Under the pieces are notes generated by a model. It saw only the letters and a program-made list of their open reading frames with translations. It made no database searches and was not told where the DNA came from. From Austropuccinia psidii (Eukaryota; Basidiomycota; Pucciniomycetes; Pucciniales; Sphaerophragmiaceae), in the NCBI GenBank assembly GCA_023105745.1, contig JALGQZ010000008.1, positions 49,218,618 through 49,282,617 on the forward strand: DNA of 64,000 nt, written 5' to 3'. Both the position numbers and the translations under genes were made by a program. Of the stretch, positions 23,965 through 34,940 are shown piece after piece. Within the stretch, counting starts at the first letter, position 1, and each line of letters begins with the position of its first letter.

Positions 23965-25468
23965 TGTCAGGGTGAGTCTATATAGTAGCTATAAAGTGTA
24001 AATACAAGCTAGTATTATGACTGTGACACGTCAAAAAATAAACAATTTTAATTCTTCAGGTCCTACTGCTACATGGTAACAGTGGTGATGAGTCTATTGA
24101 GGACCTGGGTTGCGATACTCTAATATCTTTGACTGTAAAGAAGTACTACAATAATTATACTTTAATTATATCTTTTAATAATTCTAAGGACACTATTGAT
24201 GCATAACAGTTTTGTCACATAAGAATATGGTAAAAATAAGATAAGATGATGGGTTTTCAAGGAAAAAACCCTTCTTTTTATATCTTTCAAGACTGTCAAG
24301 AGTTATTAACTCTTCACACGTCAGAGGAGTGAAAATTTTCACTCCAGTGGTCAATCTGTGGTTCTGGATCTTCAATTCTGACGTCAATATAGACAGAATT
24401 GTGGTTTTAACACCACAAATGATCATTCTGGATCAATACAGGGTGAAAAAACTTTTCACCTGCCACGTCAGCACTTGGATGACGTTGTTCTGGTGTCTGT
24501 ATGATCAATATTAGTCATTCTGGGCGGGTTTAAGCTTTAAACAACCATTATTTTAAGTATCAAGACTGTACTGGTTGGTACAGGTTGGGTACAGGCCAGT
24601 ATTGGTCAAAATACTTCCAACCAAGATATCTTAGTCAGTTTTCGAGATATCAAGAAACCAAGAGCACAGAATTGAAGGGCTAGATGAGCTCTTCAATTTG
24701 GTATGCTTCATGTTTACCCTTCCTTAAAATAGCAAAAGCTATAAGGGTTTTAAGTTTTTGGATGTAATTTTGTACATCACTATGAGGCTTCAAAAACTTC
24801 CATGCCAGATATCTTCTCCAATTTGGGAGATATCTGTATTCTGATAATACAATTTTGTAGGGCTTGGTTAGCTCTACAGTTTGGTATATTACACTTTACA
24901 GTTGTATGAGTGTATGCCAAAGATACAGGGGTCTGTCTACTTTCTTGTTTTCAGAATATCTGTATTTTGGTTGTTAAACCTTTGAACCAAGATCCCTCAG
25001 TCAATTTAAGAGATACAGAGGTCTAAGGTGTCTCAAATGAAATCTCTTGTTGAGATCTTTAATTTGGTTATACTTTTGTACAGTTTTGTACAAGCCCTCT
25101 TTGACTTTCAGGGGGACTTGGTTTTGAAAATAAAGGTTATATGGTATCTCCAGTTGTAGTGGTGTTACAACAACATGGATGATATCATTGTGTAGCTCTC
25201 TATGTGAGCTTTAAGAAAAATACCATTTTGGTATAGAATAACTTAAATATGCATAAGTTAGATGAGAGGTGAAAATAAGGGTTTTGACTTGTTTATTCTC
25301 CTCTAGGTTTCCTTATTCTGTTTGGATAAGGTTGGTGTTTAATTTAAGAGGATTGTTTTCCTCTTATTTATTACCTGTATTGACTATGTTTGTTCAATAC
25401 TTGTCATACCATTATTTATGGTATGTTGCATGTCATGCTAGTGCTCTGTTTTGAGTCACAGGCTGACA
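23965..25468 (-). repeat. Element B 3' LTR (1504 bp)
   Basis: It is bounded by TGTCAG and CTGACA. An identical 61-codon frame in both B LTRs (25269-25454 and 33899-34084) is duplicated only because the LTRs are copies. Confidence 0.95.
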
Positions 25469-25484
25469 TACCCTCCCTCAAAAG
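25469..25484 (-). other. Element B polypurine tract
   Basis: On the minus strand the bases before the LTR read TGAGGGAGGGTA, the plus-strand primer. Confidence 0.85.
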
Positions 25485-25492
25485 AAGGCTCA

Positions 25493-26707
25493 TCATTGAT
25501 GAGACTCTTCAGCCCTTCTGGAGGCTCTGAATCTTCTGAGGTGTATTTGTCCATCTGGGATCTCTTTCTCAGTTAACCATTTATCTTTATCTGCTGGTTG
25601 ATTTTTAAATCTAACCAGATATTGCCTGTTGTCTTTCCCATTAATTCTTATTTTCCTGGCTGTAATGATTTTTCTCACTGGTCCAGGTGAGTCATCTTCC
25701 TCTACCAATCTTTCATGGGTGACTGTCTTTTTTCTGTCAGGGAATTTCTCCTCATCTGTTTGGTGATAAGGTTTGACCAGGCTCACAGGGAAAACTGGGT
25801 GTTTCCTAGAAAACTCCTTGGTCAGGTTGACTTCTACTGCATTCTTTCCTATTAACTTAATAATGGTGAATGGCCCTATGAATGAGTCTCTCATCTTCTT
25901 GGGTCCTCTTAGATTGTTAAAGTCAAGAGTTGAGATTAGAACTTGGTCTCCTTCTTTGAAATCAGGTTCTTGGTGACTTTTATCATATCTCTGTTTGTTG
26001 TATAATTTGGCTTCAGCCACACATTGTTCTGCTTTTTCACAGGCAGTTTTCCACATTGTGTGGAAGTCTTTAGCTGTGGGGTGTACTGAGAGGAGGTTCT
26101 TCTTCAAGTAGTCTACTGGAAGTAGTGGGTTTCATCCTTTCTCTAATGTGGCAGTGGTTTTTCCTGTCACTGAGTGTATACTTGTGTTGTATGCCAATTG
26201 TACAGCTGGTAGGAGGGTTACCCAGTCATGGGTATATCCCTCATTGTCTTTATCTTCCATGCCATATGCACAAAACCTCCTAATGATGTCTTCTAATGTT
26301 TGGATTATTCTTTCTGCTAGACCATCTGTTTGTGGATGGTAAGCTGTGGAGAATGCTAGTTTGGTTCCCAGCATCTCATATAGATTAGTCCAAAATTCTG
26401 ATGTGAATTTAGGGTCTCTGTCACTAATTATAATTCTTGGAACTCCACAGTTTGCTATCACATTGTTCCAGAACAATATGGCTGTGTCCATTGCTGTGTC
26501 CTCTTTGTGACAGGGGAGACATCTGACACTCTTGCTGTACCTGTCTACTATTACTAGGCATGCATTAAAGCTGTCTTTCCCTCCAGGGACCAGGCCTGTC
26601 ACCCAATCCATGTTTATTATTTCCCAGGGTGTTTGGGCTCCTCTATACTCTGGAGTAATCCATATCTTTTGCCATGACCTTTGTTGGCTTTTTGGCATCT
26701 GGTACAA
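25493..26707 (-). pseudogene. Element B integrase core, C-terminal domain and chromodomain
   Basis: The minus-strand frame 26707-26132 holds the catalytic core: [15 protein letters not shown] (first Asp), [14 protein letters not shown] (second Asp) and [15 protein letters not shown] (Glu). A TGA at 26132-26134 replaces the Trp codon seen in F (EKGWNP). The same register continues at 26107-25493 with the C-terminal domain (GDQVLISTLDFNNL, GPFTIIKL) and a chromodomain (RKIRINGKDNRQYLVRFKN, DKWLTEKEIPDG). It is joined to the upstream pol frame by a frameshift near 26620. One nonsense and one frameshift change are the only defects seen in this half. Confidence 0.93.
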
Positions 26708-29403
26708 GTGTTGATGTATTCACTCAAGTCTTGTTCCCACTTTGGCCACCAAGCTGTGCTAAAGACTCTTTCTTTAGTTCTTTCTTCACTCATATGTCCC
26801 ATGTATGGGCAGTCATGGCATTCCTGTAGTATCAGGGAAATATGTTCTCTATTTATTATTACCAGGGCACTTGTGTGTTTCTCCCTATGGTATAGTAGAT
26901 CATCTATCAGAAAAAATCTATTCTCTTTGGAGTGTTTGAGCCATGGCTCTTCCAATTGGCTTTCTAGTTCAGGACTCCTGTACTTTTGCCTTGATAGTTG
27001 TATCAAGATACTACACTGTTTGTGTTTATTGTATGATGATTGTACTATGCTAAAGAACTCTGTATTCAGATTAGATGAGCTGATTCCCAGTATGGGTATC
27101 TCTTTGCTCTCCCCAAAGCTCTGTGCTGGGTTTGATGGGTCATTCCCTAATGCCCAGTTTGATAGTTTGAAGTTCTTTCTCTTATCTATTTCCATGCATT
27201 GTATGGGTATTTTGGCCCCATTTTCTGGGTCATATGCTGGATTCTCTTGGTCATTTTTCAGTGGGGACCTGCTGAGACCATCTGCATTAGTATGACTTTT
27301 CCCTTCTTTATAGATGATAGTCATATTCCCTCTGTATTCTTGTATGGCTATTTGCCACCTAAGCATGTGCCTGTTTGTTGTATTCATGTTCAACAGTGAT
27401 TTGAGGGCTGTGCAATCAGTAAAAACTTCAAATACTGCTCCTTCTAAGTAGTAATGGAGTTTTTCTAATGCCCATACCAAACAGAGACATTCTGTCTGAG
27501 TAGCTCCATATCTGGCTTCTGAGTCTTTCAGTTGTCTTGATATATAGCAAATTACTCCTTCTTTGGGTATTCCATCCACTAGTTGCCTCTGGTGTAGTGC
27601 TGCTCCTAGTCCTTGGCTACATGCTGCATCTATATATAGTTTGAATGGTAGTTCAAAATCAGGCATCATCAGGACAGGGGCATTGGTCAGTTCATATTTG
27701 ATCTTCTCAAATGTATCTCCTCTTTCTTTGGTAATTTCAAAGACTACATCTTTTGAGCACAGTTTGTATAGGCTACTAGTGATGTGTGCAAAGTTTTTAA
27801 TATGGCTTCTGTAGTAACTAGCAAAGCCCAAAAAAGATTGCATTTCCTTAATGTTCTTTGGTACTGGTTTCTTCAGTACTGCAGCAACTTTATTTTGGTC
27901 TATAGCTAGACTCAAACCTGAAACTTTGTGTCCTAGGGCTAGCAGTTCTTGCTGTCCAAAGTTACATTTTTTAAGAGATATCTTCATGTTGATTGGTGCA
28001 CATTTTCCCAATATTTTATCAATTTTCCTCACATGGTCTTCCCATGTTTCTGAGTATATTATGATATCATCAATGTACACTACCATCCACCCTTCCATTA
28101 TTTCATCTTGAAATATGGTATCCATCATCCTCTGAAAATGGGCTGGTGCATTCTTAATGCCAAATGGCATTCTAGTATATTCATATATACCCATATGGCA
28201 TATAATTCTTAGCAATTTGATGGAATCTGGTTTCACCCCATTCTGGTGGAAACCTTTCATGCAATCCATTTTTGTAATAAACTTGGCTTTTGCTAGCTTA
28301 TCTAGTGCATGTGGTATCCTTGGGATGGGGTACCTATCTGCTTTGGTGTAATTATTCAAAGCTCTGAAGTCACCACATAGTCTGGATTTAACTTCATGCC
28401 ATGTTATAAGGACTGGTGTAGTGACTTCCACTATCTCATTATGTCCTATTTTCCTTATTACCCCCATTTCTAGGAGCTCATTGATATGTTTCTCAATTTC
28501 TTTCCTAGTTTCCATGCTGGCTGGGTATGGTGGTCTCCTAAGCATAGGTGGATATGGTCTTTCTACATCCAGATATAATTCTATATCATGTCCCTTGATT
28601 TTTCCTAGTGGTTCATCTCCTATTGCAAAAGCTCCTCTATGCTTCCTCAAAACTTTCAGTAAGTTGAGTTTCATTTTACTGGTGAGTTGAGTGCTATATT
28701 GGGCTTCTTTGAATTCTTCCACTAGTTCTTTCAGGGTATTATCATTTGTTATATGATTTATATCAAAGGAAAATTTTTTGTCTTTGTTTGTACCTATGGT
28801 AAGATATCTATTTTTACTATTGCAAATGTCCATACCATACATTCTTTGGTACTCTGTACCTAGTAAGAATCCTTGTACATGTGCATTCTCTAGAACTACA
28901 AATTCAGGTTCTATTCTGATATTTCCTTTTTGGTGTGGGATAATTATCTCTTTGATTATTGTCCCCAGTGAGTGCATTTTGCCTGATGCACTTTTAAAGT
29001 TTCTAGCTTTTGTTGGGATTATATCCTCTTCCCATTTGGGGAAGTGTTGTTTCAGGTATTCTTTTGCTACTATGGAGCAACTTGCTCCTGTGTCAATGAT
29101 CACTGGGTGTTTACAGTTCTCAATGTAAACTGTCAATTTTGTAGGTGCTCCATGAATGAATCCCATCCCTCTATTTGGGGTTACCAGGAATGTTTGTGCA
29201 TTCTGTGTGTGCTTACAGAGCTCTTTGTCTGTTGTCATTTGTGGTATTCCTGAATCTAATTCAATGTCTTGTATTTCAAGTGAACTTTCTTCATTGCATT
29301 CCACTATGTATTCTTCTATGGTATCAGGTTCACTTTGTGATTCTGCTCTCATACCATTTCCCATACTGTCAGAATCAGATTTGTCACCTGTTTGTTCTTC
29401 CTC
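26617..29403 (-). pseudogene. Element B protease, RT, RNase H and integrase N-terminus
   Basis: A minus-strand frame stays open from just after the gag stop (TAA at 29404-29406) to 26617. The protease site IDTGASCSIV (codons at 29083-29094) follows an acidic N-terminus. RT carries [27 protein letters not shown] and VVYIDDIIIYSETW (YIDD at 28066-28077). RNase H follows (LYIDAACSQGLGAALH, TDCTALKSLLN, NADGLSRS). The integrase zinc-binding region ([21 protein letters not shown]) ends the frame. It lies in the same register as gag, so a Gag-Pol precursor would need passage through the TAA, as in F. A frameshift at its 3' end makes this a pseudogene. Confidence 0.93.
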
Positions 29404-31362
29404 TTATTCTTCATCAATTGCATATATTTTCTTTTTTGTTTTTGTGCAATTGTTGGCATAGTGGTCTGGTGATCCACAGTTATGGCACACATGTTTCTTT
29501 TTTGGGGTTTCTTTCCCTTTCTCTTTGTTTGTCTCTTTAACTTCAGACCTCTTGTCTTTGAAGTTTGGTTTATAGGATGTGTACCTTCCTATGGAGGTTT
29601 TTTTCCTCACATCTTGTATGACATTTGCTATGTCATCAATGCTGCTGATGTTGTTGCATCTGCATTTGACTGCATGTTCTAGATCTCCTGGTAATTTTGT
29701 CAGGAGCTTATGGTTTCTCATTTCTATTGTCATATTGGGATCAATAGCTTTTAGCCTTTTTGTTTGTTTGAGACACCATTTATATGGGTCTTTTTCTGTG
29801 GAGTATCTATCACTCTAAAAGGACATGGTCTTTTGTCAGATCCAACTACCATTGCTATACTTTTGTATAATCTGGTTCCTCCACCATGGCCAGCTTTTCC
29901 TGCCATGTATTTCTTTCATCTCAGTGTACCATATGTTTGCATGGCCTCTGAATGCTGTGTTGAGTCTTGTTGTTATCCAGTAGTCTGGTACTTTTGGGAC
30001 ATCAACAAAGAGTCCATCAATATAGTCAATGATTTCCATATGGTCATATTCTCCAATTCCTGAGAACTTTGGCCAGTTGGCTACTTCTGGTAACTGTTTT
30101 AGTGCCTATTTCTCTGAATAGCTGAGATTTTCCCCATCTTGGTACATTGACTCTGATCTTAACTTTGGAATCTGATATTCAGGTTCCTGGTCATAGTCTT
30201 TATCCTCTTCTTTCAATTTTGTAGAGGTAGTGGGTTGACCTTGTGTTGGAGGGTATTGATTGTCTACTCTGTCATAGAGGTAATCAATTTCTTTATCAAA
30301 GCTATCCTGTTGCTGCTGGATGCTCCTCAGATCTCTCCTCACAGTTTTTTGTTCTTCTAGAATTGAATTCAACTGTCTGTTAGTTTTTTCAAATTCTGTC
30401 CAAATTTTGGCCAGATTTGTATTCAAGTCTTTTATGACTGTTGCTTGGAAAGCATTTTCTTCTTTCAATGTTTCCACTTCTGTCCTCATTTTTCCTGAGG
30501 TTTCATGTGTCCAATCCATGAATTGGGCCAATTTGGTCCATGTAAATTTGTTTTCAAACTCATGAGTATGGATTGTAGTCTCAGTTATTAATTCTGGATC
30601 AATTGAGTCAGAACTATCAGCACTATTTGTAGGTACAACTATTTTTTGCTTTTGTGTACTTCTTGGACTAAGTCCATCAGCTTTTTCATCAATGGGTCTG
30701 CTTCCTTCTTCCTCTGGTTGAAAGAAGTCTTGTTTCTCCCTTGGGCTCCTTTTCTCCTGTTGGAAACTACCTGGAATGGTTGGGGAGCCTTGGATGAAGT
30801 TTCCTTTGGCTTGTAAGGCCTGGAACTGCTGGATTGTTGTGGGGAAGATGGGGCTTCTCCTTCCATTTCTGGGGGTACCTGAATCTGACTTGGCTCTTCC
30901 TTGTGCCAAGATCTCTCTATGGCTTGTATGGCTGCCTGGTTCTCTTTGATTCTGATTGCTCTTTCTTCTAAGAGTTTGAAATTCTTGTTGGGATTCCAAC
31001 CTTGCATTTCTGTCATAAGCTCCATCCAAGCCATTTGCTTGAGACAGATCTTCTGAGTTGTTATCCCCACTTCTGCCCATGATGCTGCCATAGTGAGCAT
31101 TTTGTTGTCCATGCTCCATGTGAAGAGGTCTTTCAGCAGCTTGTGTATTTGAAGGACCTGTTCTGCATCTGTCCAATATCCTGGTTGGACTTCTGGGTTG
31201 AATTTGATTTGGAACAAGACCTTGGGTAGGAGTTCCCTGATGGTAAGTCCCTTGCTGGTCATTTGGTCCAGTGATTGGCTGTCTTCTTCCTCTGTGTCTT
31301 CTTGGCCAGTGTTCTGGTTGATTTCTTGGGAATCCAAGATCTCTAAGAAGTGGAGGTGTCAT
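29404..31362 (-). pseudogene. Element B gag
   Basis: The ATG at 31362-31360 opens a 418-codon frame to 30106. The same register then continues through TAG (30106-30108), TGA (29836-29838) and TAG (about 29818) to the TAA at 29404. Up to about 30640 the frame overlaps the accessory ORF in another register and its product is low-complexity Gln/Arg/Ser/Pro. After that a coiled coil (about 30600-30300) leads to the capsid (FSGIGEYDHMEIIDYIDG, SWPWWRNQIIQKYSN, DPYKWCLKQTKRL). A CCHC knuckle (CHNCGSPDHYANNC) follows. Three internal stops disable it. The start ATG lies within the intron proposed for the accessory transcript. Confidence 0.88.
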
Positions 31363-31736
31363 GTTAACAATGTTAAAAAATGACAGACAATAAAAAATGT
31401 TGTATGTTTCAAGGTTTATTTACCTTTAGCAGGCCCTTGTACAAATTTATGATCTATACTCTTTGGCAATTTGCCTTTAGAGTTTACAACTGGGTTGATA
31501 ACAGTGATTTTCTGTTTTTCAATTTGTTTTGGTGATCCAACTGGTTTTGTTGGAGCTTTTCTGGGTTTTTTGGCCCTTGGCACGGCTATTGGTGTCCAAT
31601 CTTGAGAGTTGATTGTCACTTCACTGTGTCTTTTCTGCTTGCCTTTGGTTTTTGGCAGCACCTCTCTGTCTTCTGAGGCTGTCACAGATGGATTTCCTTG
31701 TGACTGGGTTTCTAATGGAATATAGTCTTTTTCCAC
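30639..31736 (-). CDS. Element B accessory ORF, spliced (exons 31736-31424 and 31342-30639)
   Basis: Exon 1 is open from 31736 and reaches AAAG|GTAAAT, a good donor with GT at 31423-31422. The acceptor TTCTTAG lies at 31349-31343, an 81-nt intron. Joining in phase 1 leads straight into the 233-codon frame ending at the TAG at 30639-30641, which is +1 to gag. The product has a basic exon-1 part (AVPRAKKPRKAPTK) and a central part with the Trp-rich segment GWNPNKNFKL. A Ser/Pro/Lys-rich tail follows. The GWNP word also occurs in the F counterpart. No ATG is visible at the 5' end: the frame starts after a TGA at 31740-31742, and a GAATAG acceptor-like site there suggests a further upstream exon. 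Function is unknown. The protein has not been seen by me in other retrotransposons. Confidence 0.6.
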
Positions 31737-32576
31737 TATTCAGAAAAGATATTTCAGATTGTATATCAGTATTTTATGATAAAACAAAATGATTATATTC
31801 AATTCTACTGTTATTTTTCGAAATTTTTGAGGTTTTTCATGTTTTTTTTTTTTATTATTTTTATATGTTTTTAATTGAAAAATAACAGTTTTTGAGTTTT
31901 TCACTTATGTCTTATAAGTGAAAACTGTAATATCCAAGTGTTTTGTGAATGATTCACTTGGATATTATTGTGTTTTTATACAAACACGTCAAATTTATTA
32001 AATTATAATAAATTTGATTTGTTATTATAAATATTATAAATAATATTTATTTTAACACTTGTTATTGATTTAAGTTATCAATTTATTACAATTTTTCAAG
32101 TCAATTTGAGTGATGTCTTGTTTTAAAGGAAATATTTAATTAAAATATTCCTTATAAATAATAAAAAATTATTTTATTATTTAATATTTATTAATTATTT
32201 ATTAATAAATGTTTCTATATTAATTTTCACGCACTTTGGTGAAAAATAATAGTAAAATAAATAATATACTGTTTGTATATTATTATTTTTATTGAAATTT
32301 AAATAATGCTGTTGTATTATTGTCAAATTTTGTGGAAAATATTGCAATTTAATAAAAAAAAGAGGATATGTACTCTTACTCTCAACAAAAAATATTTGTA
32401 ATATATATTTTTTGGAGGAAAAAATTTGTATATATAATATATGATTCTAAAAAATAATGATAATAATATAAAATAAAATAAACTCAAAATTTTACTTACT
32501 GTTAGTGAAATACCTTTTAAATAACTGAATTTTACGCCTAATTCAGTTCAAACACGTCCAATAAGGTTGAAAAAAC
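31737..32576 (-). other. Element B leader
   Basis: The leader is extremely AT-rich, between the primer-binding-like site and the accessory exon. Near 31900-31970 there is a TCACTTATGTCTTATAAGTGAAA hairpin-like inverted repeat. I see no gene. Confidence 0.55.
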
Positions 32577-32595
32577 CATGGCCAGGCCCCCAAAA
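32577..32595 (-). promoter_or_regulatory. Element B primer-binding-like site
   Basis: Directly after the 5' LTR the minus strand reads TTTTGGGGGCCTGGCCATG. It is the only GC-rich block in a long AT-rich leader and is nearly the same as the blocks after the F and A 5' LTRs. Its position is that of the minus-strand DNA primer site. The complementary 3' end does not resemble a tRNA that I recognise. Confidence 0.65.
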
Positions 32596-34098
32596 TGTCA
32601 GGGTGAGTCTATATAGTAGCTATGTAGTGTAAATACAAGCTAGTATTATGACAGTGACACGTCAAAAAATAACAAATTTTAATTCTTCAGGTCCTACTGC
32701 TACGTGGTAACAGTGGTGATGAGTCTATTGAGGACCTGGGTTGCAATACTCTAATATCTTTGACTGCAAAGAAGTACTACAATAATTATACTTTAATTAT
32801 ATCTTTTAATAATTCTAAGGACACTACTGATGGATAACAGTTTTGTCACGTAAGAATATGGTAAAAATAAGATAAGATGATGGGTTTTCAAGGAAAAAAC
32901 CCTTCTTTTTATATCTTTCAAGACTGTCAAGAGTTATTAACTCTTCACACGTCAGAGGAGTGAAAATTTTCACTCCAGTGGTCAATCTGTGGTTCTGGAT
33001 CTTCAATTCTGACGTCAATATAGACAGAATTGTGGTTTTATCACCACAAATGATCATTCTGGATCAATACAGGGTGAAAAACTTTTCACCTGCCACGTCA
33101 GCACTTGGATGACGTTGTTCTGGTGTCTGTATGATCAATATTAGTCATTCTGGGCGGGTTTAAGCTTTAAACAACCATCATTTTAAGTATCAAGACTGTA
33201 CTGGTTGGTACAGGTTTGGTACAGGCCAGTATTGATCAAAATACTTCCAACCAAGATATCTTAGTCAGTCTTTGAGATATCAAGATACCAAGAGCACAGA
33301 ATTGAAGGGCTAGATGAGCTCTTCAATTTGGTATGCTTCATGTTTACCCTTCTTTCAAATAGCAAAAGTTATAAGGGTTTTAAGTTTTTGGATGTAATTT
33401 TGTACATCAGTATGAGGCTTCAAAAACTTCCATGCCAGATATCTTCTCCAATTTGGAAGATATCTGTATTCTGATGATACAGTTTTGTAGGGCTTGGTTA
33501 GCTCTACAGTTTGGTATATTACACTGTACAGTTGTATGAGTGTATGCCAAAGATACAGGGGTCTGTCTACTTTCTTGTTTTCAGAATATCTGTATTTTGG
33601 TTGTTAAACCTTTGAACCAAGATCCCTCAGTCAATTTAAGAGATACAGAGGTCTAAGGTGTCTCAAATGAAATCTCTTGTTGAGATCTTTAATTTGGTTA
33701 TACTTTTGTACAGTTTTGTACAAGCCCTCTTTGACTTTCAGGGGGACTTGGTTTTGAAAATAAAGGTTATATGGTATCTCCAGTTGTAGTGGTGTTAAAA
33801 CAACATGGATGATATCATTGTGTAGCTCTCTATGTGAGCTTTAAGAAAAATACCATTTTGGTATAGAATAACTTAAATATGCATAAGTTAGATGAGAGGT
33901 GAAAATAAGGGTTTTGACTTGTTTATTCTCCTCTAGGTTTCCTTATTCTGTTTGGATAAGGTTGGTGTTTAATTTGAGAGGATTGTTTTCCTCTTATTTA
34001 TTACCTGTATTGACTATGTTTGTTCAATACTTGTCATACCATTATTTATGGTATGTTGCATGTCATGCTAGTGCTCTGTTTTGAGTCACAGGCTGACA
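32596..34098 (-). repeat. Element B 5' LTR (1503 bp)
   Basis: It is a near-copy of 23965-25468 with the same ends. Differences are scattered single bases and 1-bp indels in A-runs. Confidence 0.95.
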
Positions 34099-34940
34099 AT
34101 ATTTCTGTTCTTTTATAATTTAAGATTGTTCATTTATATTGTTCCTAAATGAAATGACATAATTAGAAGTTTCAATTGTCCTTAAGACTTTCTCAAAACA
34201 CATAAGTGTTTTATCTATTTGGCTCAAACTTGGATTATTTGTCTTGAGATTGTTGCAAATTGATGAATTTTTATCAGAAATATGACTTTTGACATTATTT
34301 ATAGCTACATACAAATTTGGAATGCCATCCAGAATTTCAGAAATAATTTCTGATATTTTAATCTAGGTTTCTCCTTTTTCTGTAACTCCATAATATTTCT
34401 GGCCATCTGAAACACATTTTCCATGACATTCTTCTAAGTATTTGAGATTCTGTATCCCTTGCTGTATAGTTTTGTGGCTGGTGCCATGACTTTACCCTTG
34501 TTCTGACACTGTGGCTGCTTTTTCAAGTTATAATTGCTGTTTCGGGCTATTGGGGCTGTTTTTGGCACTTTCTTGGGTGGTGGAGGGTTGTTTTCACTCA
34601 ATTCTGCTGTTAAAAGCATTATGTTCATCTTTTCCATCAATAGATTCCATCCATTGAGTAACTTTCAAGTGTTGGGATGGCCAAGAAATTTTCTCACAGT
34701 CAGGTAAGAATTCATGGATTTTTTCCACATATCTGAAAGGATCTGCTACTCTTTGTGCTGCAGGCATTGTTGTAAGCCTTCTGGCTTGCTTTGTAAATGT
34801 CCATTGAGGGTTCTTATGGAAATTTCAGCTCTGTTTGAAGGCAAAAAAGTGCTTTCAGCATCAGAATGGCATAATTTGTTACTTTGGGTTTCATTTACTG
34901 ACCCTTGTACTTCTGTAACTGATTGGCTTGTGACATAATC
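34099..34940 (-). pseudogene. Element A accessory ORF and gag N-terminal part
   Basis: Reading the minus strand from 34940, fragments match the F accessory protein. NGWN lies near 34650, a Pro/Lys-rich basic stretch (PPPPKKVPKTAP) follows, and then YRISNT*KNVMENVFQMAR near 34450-34390, against YRIPRIQKDAMDNVFNMAR in F. A coiled-coil gag segment (NNVKSHISDKNSS, 34314-34120) follows in the -1 register relative to the accessory frame, the same register relation as in F and B. Stops break every part. B inserts at 34098/34099 and F at 34940/34941. Confidence 0.78.

Larger units (their letters stand above)
23965..34098 (-). mobile_element. Element B: Ty3/Gypsy chromovirus nested in A
   Basis: The LTRs at 23965-25468 and 32596-34098 begin TGTCAGGG and end GGCTGACA. 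By eye they differ at about 30 of 1500 sites, so roughly 98% identical. The flanks are ATAAT and ATATT, a 5-bp duplication with one mismatch. Minus-strand order is primer-binding-like site, accessory ORF, gag, pol with chromodomain, polypurine tract and LTR. Despite its young LTRs it carries stops in gag, a frameshift between RT-RNaseH and the integrase core, and a Trp-to-stop change in integrase. Confidence 0.95.

Noticed and set aside
25269..25454. 61-codon plus-strand frame repeated identically at 33899-34084
   Set aside because: It occurs in both B LTRs at the same position; duplication reflects LTR identity, not a gene family.
26681..27295. Long plus-strand frames (204, 116 and 121 codons and others) across 26148-30063
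   Set aside because: They are antisense shadows of B gag and pol. The minus strand there carries continuous RT, RNase H and integrase motifs, and the plus frames are Cys/Ser/Leu strings with no domain.
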